A stretch of 64,000 bases of DNA from NCBI RefSeq assembly GCF_001724135.1, contig NZ_MEDS01000001.1, positions 62,001-126,000 of the forward strand, written 5' to 3'. Below are positions 43,905 to 51,540 of the stretch, in pieces (position 1 is the stretch's first letter; each line of letters opens with the position of its first letter). A program made the position numbers and the translations under genes. A model generated the notes under the pieces. The model did not search any database. It saw only the letters and a list, made by a program, of their open reading frames with translations, and was not told the origin of the DNA. This DNA is from Comamonas sp. SCN 65-56 (GTDB lineage: Bacteria; Pseudomonadota; Gammaproteobacteria; Burkholderiales; Burkholderiaceae_C).

Positions 43905-44418
43905 GCAGCTGCCTTGCCCGCTTGGCCGTGATGACCTTGGTGTTCACCCCCACCCAGCCCAGGCCGCCAAACAGGCGCGCATGCTCGATCTTCACGCAGC
44001 GGTCTTGCACGACATCCAGCCCGGCGGCGCGCGCCTTGGCGGCGGCTTCTTCATTGACCACGCCCAGTTGCAGCCACAGGCAGGAGGCGCCTATCGCGAC
44101 CGCCTCTTCGGCCAGCGGCGGAATGTCCTCGCTGCGGCGAAAGCAGTCGACCATGTCGATCGTGCGGCCCTGCGCCGCCAGCGCTTGCGCGGCCTCGCTC
44201 ACGCTGGCGTAGGCCGTCTCGCCCAGGATGGCGCCGCCGTCCCTGGCGACCAGCGGGTTCACCGGCACGATGTGGTAGCCGTGCGCCTGCATGTACTGCG
44301 CGGCGAAGTGGCTGGGCCGGTGCCACTGCGGCGACAGGCCGACGACGGCGATGGTGCGGCAGCGCGCGAGGATGGCGCGCAGCTGGCGGCTGAGCAGGGG
44401 CGGGGATGCAGCGTTCAT
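43897..44418 (-). CDS. CoA-binding (YccU-type) domain protein
   Basis: A 173-residue single Rossmann-fold CoA-binding protein (CoA_binding_2, YccU family). The glycine-rich start RTIAVVGLSPQWHRPSHFAA and the later VPVNPLVARDGGAILGE are characteristic. These proteins bind CoA in relatives; the biological role is unknown. Its start overlaps the mltB stop by ATGA, so it is cotranslated with the transglycosylase. The stop codon is furnished by the adjoining repeat copy. Confidence 0.88.
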   Translation of the reverse strand: MNAASPPLLSRQLRAILARCRTIAVVGLSPQWHRPSHFAAQYMQAHGYHIVPVNPLVARDGGAILGETAYASVSEAAQALAAQGRTIDMVDCFRRSEDIPPLAEEAVAIGASCLWLQLGVVNEEAAAKARAAGLDVVQDRCVKIEHARLFGGLGWVGVNTKVITAKRARQLPY

Positions 44419-45716
44419 GAGGTGGCCGCTTTTGCTTGCTGCAGCAGGCGCTGGAGCAGGGCTTGGGTGGGGTAGCCATCGGCGATGAGGCCCTGGCTCG
44501 CTTGGTAACGGCGCAGTCCGGCGCGGGTGGCGGGGCCGACCACGCCGTCGACTTCCCCCGCGTCCATCCCGAGCCGGTTGAGCGCCGACTGCAGGGCTTC
44601 GATATCGCTGCGACTCAGCGTCTTGAGCTGGCGTGGCCACGGCGCCAGCAGGCCCGGGTCGCCGTCGATCTGGCGCGCCAGCAGCGAGACCGCCAGCGCG
44701 TAGTTGGTCGAGCTGTTGTAGAGCAGCAGCACGCGGAAATTGTTGCCCACCATCACCGCAGGGCCATTTGCGCCGGCGGGCGTGAGGATGGAGGCGCTCT
44801 GCATCAGCGGCAGCGGCTGGCCGTTCATCGCACGCACGCCCTGCACGGCCCAGGCGTCGCTGTCCTGGCGTACGTTGAGCTCGGCGCGGCTGTAGTCGAA
44901 TGCGGCGGGCAGGCGCACTTCCACGCCCCAGGGCTCGCTCGGGCGCCAGCCCGATTGCGCGAGGAAGTTGGCGGTCGAGGCCATCACGTCGGGCACGCTG
45001 GCCCAGATGTCGGGCTTGCCATCTCCGGTGACATCGACCGCGTACTTGAGGTAAACCGACGGCAGAAACTGCGTGTGGCCCATCGCACCGGCCCAGGAAC
45101 CGATCAGGCGGTCGGCGCTCATCAGCCCCTTGTCGACGATGGTCAGCGCGGCCAGCAGCTCGCTCTTGGCCCAATCGCGTCTGCGCCCGTCGTACGCCAG
45201 CGTGGCCAGTGCATCGACGGTGCGAAAGCTCCCGAAATGCGCGCCATAGCTGCTTTCCACGCCCCAGATCGCAATCAGGATGCTGGCGGGCACGCCGTAT
45301 CGCTGGGCTGCGTCGTCGATGGCCTTGGCGTAAATCTGGTGCTGCGCCTTGCCCGCCAGGATGCGCTGGAGCGAGACGGCGCCGTCCAGGTACTGCCAGA
45401 CGGGACGCACGAATTCGGGCTGCGCGCGGTCGAGCTCGATCACTTGCGGCAGCCAGCGCGCCTTGCCCAGCGTGGCGGCAATGGTGGCACGGCTGATGCC
45501 GGCCTTGAGCGCGTCTTGCGAGAAACCGGCGATCCAGGCGCGAAAACCGTCGACCGGGTCGCTCGTGTCAGGGGGCGTTGCGGTGGTGGATGCGGGCGAT
45601 GCGGCGGCAGGGCCCGGTGGTGCGGCCAGCGTGGTGCAACTGGCCGTACCCAGCAGAGTGGCCAGAGCGAGGATGAAGGCGGGAGCGCGCGCGGAGGAAA
45701 CGGATGTTGAGCGCAT
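44415..45716 (-). CDS. mltB: lytic murein transglycosylase B
   Basis: A 433-residue predicted outer-membrane lipoprotein that cleaves peptidoglycan to 1,6-anhydromuropeptides. Signal peptide with a lipobox-like TLLGTASC gives Cys27. The transglycosylase (SLT_2) domain covers about residues 50-345 with the catalytic Glu154 in IWGVESSYGAHFG; a C-terminal peptidoglycan-binding domain 1 follows (DIEALQSALNRLGMDAGEVD, about 365-420). ATG 45716 is used; a 154-residue upstream extension is antisense to sbcB and spurious. Confidence 0.93.
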   Translation of the reverse strand: MRSTSVSSARAPAFILALATLLGTASCTTLAAPPGPAAASPASTTATPPDTSDPVDGFRAWIAGFSQDALKAGISRATIAATLGKARWLPQVIELDRAQPEFVRPVWQYLDGAVSLQRILAGKAQHQIYAKAIDDAAQRYGVPASILIAIWGVESSYGAHFGSFRTVDALATLAYDGRRRDWAKSELLAALTIVDKGLMSADRLIGSWAGAMGHTQFLPSVYLKYAVDVTGDGKPDIWASVPDVMASTANFLAQSGWRPSEPWGVEVRLPAAFDYSRAELNVRQDSDAWAVQGVRAMNGQPLPLMQSASILTPAGANGPAVMVGNNFRVLLLYNSSTNYALAVSLLARQIDGDPGLLAPWPRQLKTLSRSDIEALQSALNRLGMDAGEVDGVVGPATRAGLRRYQASQGLIADGYPTQALLQRLLQQAKAATS

Positions 45717-45812
45717 GCCCGGATTGTGCCCAAGTTGGAAGCCGCGCAGCGCTGACGTGATACGCCTGCACGGGCATACTTGCGGCTCGCCCGCACCCTT
45801 GATATCGCTGCG

Positions 45813-47249
45813 ATGCACACCTTCCTCTGGCACGACTACGAAACCTTTGGCACCGACACGCGCCGCGATCGCCCGGCGCAGTTCGCGGCGATTCGCACCG
45901 ATGCGGATCTGAACGAAATCGGCCAGCCGCTGATGCTCTATTGCCGCCCCGGGGACGACTATCTGCCCGACCCCGGCGCGTGTCTCATCACCGGCATCAC
46001 GCCGCAAGAGTGTTTGCAAAAAGGCCTGCCCGAGCACGCATTCGCCGCGCGCATCGAGGCCGAATTCGCCCAGCCCGGCACCGTGGGCGTGGGCTACAAC
46101 ACCATCCGGTTTGACGACGAGATCACGCGCTTCCTGTTCTGGCGCAACCTGATCGACCCCTATGCGCGCGAGTGGCAAAACGGCTGCGGGCGCTGGGATC
46201 TGCTGGACGTGGTGCGGATGACGCGCGCGCTGCGCCCCGAAGGCATCAACTGGCCCGAGCTTGATGGCAGGGCGAGCTTTCGCCTGGAGCTGCTAACCAA
46301 GGCCAACGGCCTGGCGCACGAAGCGGCGCACGATGCGCTATCGGACGTGCGCGCCACCATTGCGCTCGCGCGGCTTTTGCGCACGCACCAGCCGCGTTTG
46401 TTCGAGTTTGCCTTTGCGCTCCATAAAAAAGAGCGTGTCGCGCAAGAACTGCGCCTTCCAACGGCACAAAGCACTGCAAAACCCTTTCTGCACATCTCCG
46501 GCATGTTCCCGGCGGAGCAGGGGTGCCTCGCGCTGATGTGGCCGCTCGCGATGCACCCCACGAACAAGAACGAGCTGCTCGCCTGGGACCTGGCGCACGA
46601 CCCGTCCGAGCTTGCACTGCTCTCGGTCGACACGTTGCGCCAGCGCCTGTTCACGCGCACGCAAGACCTGCCTGAGGGCATCACGCGCCTGCCGATCAAG
46701 GGCGTGCACCTGAACAAGTCGCCGATGGTGGTGGGTAACATGAAAACGCTCACGACCCAGCTGGCTGAACGCTGGGGCATTGACCTTGCCGCCGCCGAGC
46801 GCCACGCCGCCATCGCCCGCGATCTGCCCGACATGAGCGCGATCTGGCCTGCGGTGTATGCCCGAGCGCAAGAGAGCGCGCCCGACGTGGATCAGGATTT
46901 GTACGGTGGCTTCTTGAGCAACGAAGACCGCAAGCGCCTCACGCGTCTGCGCGCCTTGCCGCCTGCCGAACTTGCGCAGGCGCGTGCGGGCTTTGATGAT
47001 GCGCGCCTTGCCGAGCTGCTGTTTCGCTACCGCGCGCGCAATTTTCCCGAGACGCTTGCTCCCGAGGAGCAGGAGCGCTGGCAGCAGCACCGCATCGCCG
47101 CGCTGATGGAAGGCGAGGGCGGCGCGCGCACCTTTGATGCGCTGTTCGCCCAACTCGATACGCTCGGAGAGCAGGCCGACGAGCGTGGGCAGGCGATCCT
47201 GGAAGCGATCTACGACTGGGCCGAGGGCATCGCGCCCGAGCTGGACTGA
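45813..47249 (+). CDS. sbcB: exodeoxyribonuclease I (SbcB)
   Basis: A 478-residue DEDDh-family 3'-5' single-strand DNA exonuclease. The first acidic motif is WHDYETFG (Asp8, Glu10), and the third, with His and Asp, is HDALSDVRATI near residue 182; the SbcB-specific C-terminal half follows. It works in recombination and mismatch repair and is the target of single-strand binding protein. The ATG at 45813 gives the usual MHTFLWHDYETFG start. Its last 40 bases overlap the 3' end of glnD on the other strand. Confidence 0.95.
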   Translation: MHTFLWHDYETFGTDTRRDRPAQFAAIRTDADLNEIGQPLMLYCRPGDDYLPDPGACLITGITPQECLQKGLPEHAFAARIEAEFAQPGTVGVGYNTIRFDDEITRFLFWRNLIDPYAREWQNGCGRWDLLDVVRMTRALRPEGINWPELDGRASFRLELLTKANGLAHEAAHDALSDVRATIALARLLRTHQPRLFEFAFALHKKERVAQELRLPTAQSTAKPFLHISGMFPAEQGCLALMWPLAMHPTNKNELLAWDLAHDPSELALLSVDTLRQRLFTRTQDLPEGITRLPIKGVHLNKSPMVVGNMKTLTTQLAERWGIDLAAAERHAAIARDLPDMSAIWPAVYARAQESAPDVDQDLYGGFLSNEDRKRLTRLRALPPAELAQARAGFDDARLAELLFRYRARNFPETLAPEEQERWQQHRIAALMEGEGGARTFDALFAQLDTLGEQADERGQAILEAIYDWAEGIAPELD

Positions 47250-49834
47250 TCGTCCGCGTCTGCCAGCGCATCGAGCAGCTCGGCTTCGATGCGCAGCTGG
47301 CGCGCGCTGTTGCCCAGTGCTTCGCCTGCTATCAGAAACGTATCTTCTGCACGCTCCCCCAGCGTGCCAACCTTGGCCAGCTGCACACTGAGCCCGTGGC
47401 GTGCCAGCACGCCGGCGATGAGGTACAGCAGCCCGGCGCGGTCGGTGGCCGAAATTTCCAGAATCCAGCGCTCGTGCTGCTCATCGGGCCGCAGCGATAC
47501 GCGCGGTGCCACCGGGAAGCTGCGTGCACGGCGCGACAGCCGCCGGTGGCTGGGCGGCGGCAGCGGCGTACGCAGATCGATCGCCATCGGCAGGCCGTTC
47601 TCGATCAATGCAATCAGTTCGCGCGCGCCGCTCTCCGCATGCCGGGCAGTCACTTGGAAGGTGTCGAGCGCGTGACCGTCGAGCGTGGTGTGGATGCGCG
47701 CGGCGAGGATGGAAAACCCGGTGCGGTCAAAGTAGCCGCAGATGCGCAGAAAAAGCTCCGCCTGGTCGGGCGTGTAGACCAGCACCTGCAGGCCGTCGCC
47801 GGCCAGCGAAGGTCGGGCGCGCACCACCGGCCGGGTGCTGCCGATGACTTCATGCAATTGGCGCGTGTGCCAGGCGATGTCGGCCGCGTCGTGCTGCATG
47901 AAGTAGCCCACATTCAACGTGCGCCACAGCGCTTCATTCGCGCCGCGTGGCAGGGCATGCAGCGCCAGCAGCACGCGCGCATCGCGCTTGCGCTCTTCGA
48001 CTTCGGTGGCGGCATCGGGTACGCGCCCGCCCAGCACCGCGAGCGTGGCGTGGTAGAGGTCTTCGAGCAGCTTGCCTTTCCAGGCGGTCCACACGCGCGG
48101 GCCGGTGCCGCGGATGTCGGCCACGGTGAGCAGGTACAGGCCGGTGAGCGTGCGCTCGTTGCCCAAGCGCTGCGCGAACGCGGCAATCACCGCCGGATCG
48201 CTCAGATCTTGCTTTTGTGCCACCTGGCTCATCAGGAGGTGCTCGGCGACGAGAAACTCGATCAGCCGGGCGTCCTGCGCCGAAATGCCATGTGCGGCGA
48301 ACTGGCGGCAAAAGCGCTGCACCTCGCGCGCGCCGATCTCCGAATGGTTGCCGCCGCGCCCCTTGCCGATGTCGTGAAACAGCGCGGCGATGGTCAGGAT
48401 CCAGGGCTTGTCCCAGCCCGCGGCCAATTGCGAGCACAGCGGGAATTCGTGTGCGTGCTCGGCCATGAAGAAGCGCCGCAGATTGCGCACCACCATCAGG
48501 ATGTGCTGGTCCACCGTATAGGCGTGGAACAGGTCGTGCTGCATCTGCCCGACGATGCGCCGAAACGGCCACAGCAGGCGGCCCAGCACCGAGGTCTGGT
48601 TCATCAGCCGCAGGGCATGCGTCACGCCACTGGGCTGGCGCAGGATCTGCAGGAAGCAGGCGCGGTTGGCCTCGTCCTGGCGAAAGGCCTGGTCCATCAG
48701 CGGGCGGGCGTTGTAGAGCGCGCGCAGGGTGCGTACGGAAAGCCCTTTGATGCCCGGCGTGGCCTGGTAGCGCAAGAAGGTGCGCACGATGGCCTGGGGT
48801 TTGCGCTGGTACAGGTCGTCGCGCGCAATCTCCAGCAGGCCGTTCTTGTCGAGGAACTCGGTGTCTATCAGGATCAGCGGCGCCGTCGATGGCCGCAGCC
48901 GCTCCTCGATTTCCAGGCGCAGGATCTGCGTGAGCTGCGTGACCGCCTTGGCGGCCCAGTAGTAGCGACGCATCAGCTGTTCGCTGGCGCGCTGCCGGCG
49001 CCCGCCCGGGCCCGTGGCGTCCGTCAAGCCGAAGCTCTGGGCCACGCTGGCCTGCAGGTCAAAGGCCAGCCGGTCCTCACGCCGCCCGGCCAGCACATGC
49101 AGGCGCGCGCGGATCAAGCACAGCAGCGCCTCGTTGAGCGCCAGCTGACGCACTTCATACGGGGTTGCCAGGCCGTGCTGCGCCAGCGCCTTCCAGCTCG
49201 CGCCGACGCCGGCGGCGCGCGCCAGCCAGAGCACAAGCTGCAGATCGCGCAGGCCGCCGGGTGATTCCTTGCAATCCGGCTCCAGCGCGTACGGCGTATG
49301 TTCATACCGGGTGTGGCGCTGGTGCAGTTCCAGCAGCTTGGCTTGCACGAATGCCCGTGCATCGAGTTGGCGCGCGTGGGCTTGCCGCAGCGCCTCGAAC
49401 GCTTGTGCGCTGCCGCACAGCCGGCGCGATTCGAGCAGCGCGGTCTGCAGCGTGATGTCCTCGGCGCAGGCGGCCAGGCATTCGGTGTGCGTGCGCACGC
49501 TGGAGCCTATCGGCAGCCCCGCATCCCAGCAGCGGGCGATGAAGGTCTCGACCGCCGCGGTTGCGGCGCCATCGGGCACCAGCACCAGCACATCCACATC
49601 CGAATGCGGAAACAGCTGCCTGCGCCCATAGCCGCCGACGGCGACGAGCGCCGCGCCAGGGTCGGGGTGCAGCGACTGCCAGAGGCTGCGCAGCAGGGTG
49701 TCCGTGGCATCCGAGAAGCCGCGCAGCAGGCGATGCACGCCGCGCGGGTGCAGCGCCCGACCCAGCAGGGCCTGCAGCAACGTGCCGCGGCGTGCCTGGT
49801 AGATGGCCTGCTCGGGAGTGGTGTGGGCGTGCAT
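47210..49834 (-). CDS. glnD: [protein-PII] uridylyltransferase / uridylyl-removing enzyme
   Basis: An 874-residue sensor of glutamine. Domains in order: nucleotidyltransferase with GGYGRRQLFPHSDVDVLVLV (about residues 68-87), a helical linker, an HD hydrolase domain with LFHDIGKGRGGNHSEIG (about 480-500), and two ACT domains at the C-terminus. It uridylylates or deuridylylates the PII protein and thereby controls glutamine synthetase and nitrogen gene expression. It follows map on the same strand, 26 bases away, a common pairing. Convergent overlap with sbcB is 40 bases. Confidence 0.96.
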   Translation of the reverse strand: MHAHTTPEQAIYQARRGTLLQALLGRALHPRGVHRLLRGFSDATDTLLRSLWQSLHPDPGAALVAVGGYGRRQLFPHSDVDVLVLVPDGAATAAVETFIARCWDAGLPIGSSVRTHTECLAACAEDITLQTALLESRRLCGSAQAFEALRQAHARQLDARAFVQAKLLELHQRHTRYEHTPYALEPDCKESPGGLRDLQLVLWLARAAGVGASWKALAQHGLATPYEVRQLALNEALLCLIRARLHVLAGRREDRLAFDLQASVAQSFGLTDATGPGGRRQRASEQLMRRYYWAAKAVTQLTQILRLEIEERLRPSTAPLILIDTEFLDKNGLLEIARDDLYQRKPQAIVRTFLRYQATPGIKGLSVRTLRALYNARPLMDQAFRQDEANRACFLQILRQPSGVTHALRLMNQTSVLGRLLWPFRRIVGQMQHDLFHAYTVDQHILMVVRNLRRFFMAEHAHEFPLCSQLAAGWDKPWILTIAALFHDIGKGRGGNHSEIGAREVQRFCRQFAAHGISAQDARLIEFLVAEHLLMSQVAQKQDLSDPAVIAAFAQRLGNERTLTGLYLLTVADIRGTGPRVWTAWKGKLLEDLYHATLAVLGGRVPDAATEVEERKRDARVLLALHALPRGANEALWRTLNVGYFMQHDAADIAWHTRQLHEVIGSTRPVVRARPSLAGDGLQVLVYTPDQAELFLRICGYFDRTGFSILAARIHTTLDGHALDTFQVTARHAESGARELIALIENGLPMAIDLRTPLPPPSHRRLSRRARSFPVAPRVSLRPDEQHERWILEISATDRAGLLYLIAGVLARHGLSVQLAKVGTLGERAEDTFLIAGEALGNSARQLRIEAELLDALADADDQSSSGAMPSAQS

Positions 49835-49860
49835 GGCCCTGTGCGCAAGAAGCGCCTGTG

Positions 49861-50676
49861 TCAGGTCGCCGTAGCGGTCACGAAATCGGGCAGCGGCGGG
49901 TAGCCCGCGGAGAGCGTGAGCACGTCAAAACCGGTTTCGGTCACGAGGATGGTGTGCTCCCACTGCGCCGAGAGGCTGTGGTCCTTGGTGATGATGGTCC
50001 AGCCGTCCTTGCCCAGCTCCTTGATGTCGCGCTTGCCCAGGTTGAGCATGGGCTCTATCGTGAAGGTCATGCCGGGCATGAGCTCGACGCCGGTGCCCGG
50101 GCGGCCGTAGTGCAGCACCTGCGGTTCGTCGTGGAATTTGCGTCCGATGCCGTGACCGCAGAACTCGCGCACCACCGAAAGGCCCTGGTCTTCGGCAAAG
50201 GTCTGGATCGCGTGGCCGATGTCGCCCAGGTGAGCGCCGGGCCGCACCTGCTGGATGCCCAGCCACATGGATTCGTAGGTGAGCTTCACCAGGCGCCTGG
50301 CGGCGATCGAGCATTCGCCCACCAGGTAGGTGCGGCTGGTGTCGCCGAACCAGCCATCCTTGGTAATCACCGTCACGTCGACGTTGACGATATCCCCCTT
50401 CTTCAGCGGCTTTTCGTTCGGAATGCCGTGGCAGACCACATGGTTCACCGAGGTGCACAGGTAGCCCGGGTAGGGCGGGTAGCCTGGTGGCTGGTAGCCG
50501 ATGGTGGCGGAGACCGTGCCCTGCCGCTTCATGCACTCCGCGCCCAGGCGGTCGATTTCGATGGTGGGCAGGCCCGGCACGATGTGTGGCGCTATGTAGT
50601 CGAGCACCTCGGCCGCCAGGCGGCAGGCCTCGCGCATGCCGGCGATACCCGCTGCGTCCTTGATTTCTATGGTCAT
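49861..50676 (-). CDS. map: type I methionine aminopeptidase
   Basis: A 271-residue metalloprotease that removes the initiator methionine. The five metal ligands are in NVDVTVITKDGWFGDTSRTY (two Asp), FCGHGIGRKFHDEP (His), TFTIEPML (Glu) and QWEHTILVTE (Glu), and the substrate His is in NHVVCHG. Length and composition are typical of class Ia. It is upstream of glnD in the same direction. The rpsB gene that often flanks map divergently is replaced here by a toxin-antitoxin pair. Confidence 0.96.
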   Translation of the reverse strand: MTIEIKDAAGIAGMREACRLAAEVLDYIAPHIVPGLPTIEIDRLGAECMKRQGTVSATIGYQPPGYPPYPGYLCTSVNHVVCHGIPNEKPLKKGDIVNVDVTVITKDGWFGDTSRTYLVGECSIAARRLVKLTYESMWLGIQQVRPGAHLGDIGHAIQTFAEDQGLSVVREFCGHGIGRKFHDEPQVLHYGRPGTGVELMPGMTFTIEPMLNLGKRDIKELGKDGWTIITKDHSLSAQWEHTILVTETGFDVLTLSAGYPPLPDFVTATAT

Positions 50677-50769
50677 TGCGAAATTATCCCATCGCGCTAC
50701 TGCGGCTGCACGAGACGCGACTGATGCGCCATGGACATGGCATCCGGAGCAGGGTTGAACGGCTGTGTC

Positions 50770-51204
50770 TCAGTGCTGAACGTCGAGGAAAGGATTTTCC
50801 ACCCGCAGCCCCTGGATCTGCTGCCCGTGCTGCATGTCCTCGCTGAGCAGTCGCGTGCAGTGGCCTTCCAGTGCGGCGGCAACGATCAGGCTGTCGCAAA
50901 AGCTGAAACCATAGCGCTCCTGGATGTCCAGGCCGCGCGTGTAAAGGGCGGGGCTGGGGTGGATTCGCCACAGTGGGACAAGGATTTGTGCCAGTGCGCT
51001 CTGGCGGTCCTCAAGCGTGGCCACGCGGTTGAACTTGCGACCGATGACATGCAAGGTTTCCTGCACGACCTGGAAGCTGATGATGGCGTTGCCTTGGCGC
51101 AGTGCGGTGTTGAGGATGTGGCTGGCAATGGTGCTTTTCTCGCCACCCGTCGAGTCGAAGGCATAGACCACGACGTTGCTGTCGATGAAGTCAGCGGCGC
51201 TCAT
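50770..51204 (-). CDS. PIN-domain toxin (VapC-like ribonuclease), second pair
   Basis: A 144-residue PIN domain. Candidate metal-binding residues are Asp8 (FIDSN), Glu49 (VVQETLH), Asp104 (FCDSLIVAAA) and Asp123 (LLSEDMQHG). The gene starts inside the end of the antitoxin gene (14-base overlap). Toxin activity is inferred. It is only distantly similar to the PIN protein in the yej operon and has a different antitoxin type, so the two modules were acquired separately. Confidence 0.82.
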   Translation of the reverse strand: MSAADFIDSNVVVYAFDSTGGEKSTIASHILNTALRQGNAIISFQVVQETLHVIGRKFNRVATLEDRQSALAQILVPLWRIHPSPALYTRGLDIQERYGFSFCDSLIVAAALEGHCTRLLSEDMQHGQQIQGLRVENPFLDVQH

Positions 51205-51418
51205 TCATGGCCTCGCGGGTGAATTTCTGGCCGCCGGAGCTGGCGTAGCCGCGAATGCGCGCCAGGGTTTCCATGGCCTTGTCCGCCTGCCGCTTGCGTG
51301 CATAGGTTTCCAGCCACAGGCGGAATTGCTCGTTGAGCGTGGTGTTCTCCGCCCGGGCGGCTTCGCGGGCAGCCTCGATCAAGGCCTCGTCGGCGGTGAA
51401 GGTGATGTTGCGGGCCAT
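51191..51418 (-). CDS. antitoxin of the second PIN pair (ribbon-helix-helix type)
   Basis: A 75-residue protein beginning MARNITFTADEALIEAAREA, the strand-helix pattern of a short ribbon-helix-helix DNA-binding domain; the C-terminal half (KQADKAMETLARIRGY-like helix) should bind the toxin. The ATG at 51418 is chosen because GGAG lies seven bases upstream; the ATG at 51424 would be too close to it. Two CGTGT-N7-ACACG palindromes lie just upstream, consistent with self-repression. Confidence 0.78.
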   Translation of the reverse strand: MARNITFTADEALIEAAREAARAENTTLNEQFRLWLETYARKRQADKAMETLARIRGYASSGGQKFTREAMNERR

Positions 51419-51427
51419 GGTCATCTC

Positions 51428-51484
51428 CGTGTCGATGTGACACGATTTTATGACACGGGTTTGTTGTCGTGTTATATCAACACG
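51428..51484. promoter_or_regulatory. paired operator palindromes upstream of the second toxin-antitoxin pair
   Basis: CGTGTCGATGTGACACG (51428-51444) and CGTGTTATATCAACACG (51468-51484) share CGTGT-N7-ACACG and are exactly 40 bases apart; another GACACG half-site lies at 51452-51457. The first overlaps the leader of the antitoxin gene. The second lies close to the likely purL promoter, so the antitoxin may also touch purL expression. Confidence 0.6.
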
Positions 51485-51540
51485 AGAAAGGTGATATGGG
51501 CCCCCAAGTAAAATTCGCCTTGTCTCATAAGGCCGCCACT

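Noticed and set aside
45720-46178. N-terminal extension of mltB
   Set aside because: It is antisense to sbcB and would hide the lipoprotein signal peptide; ATG 45716 is correct.
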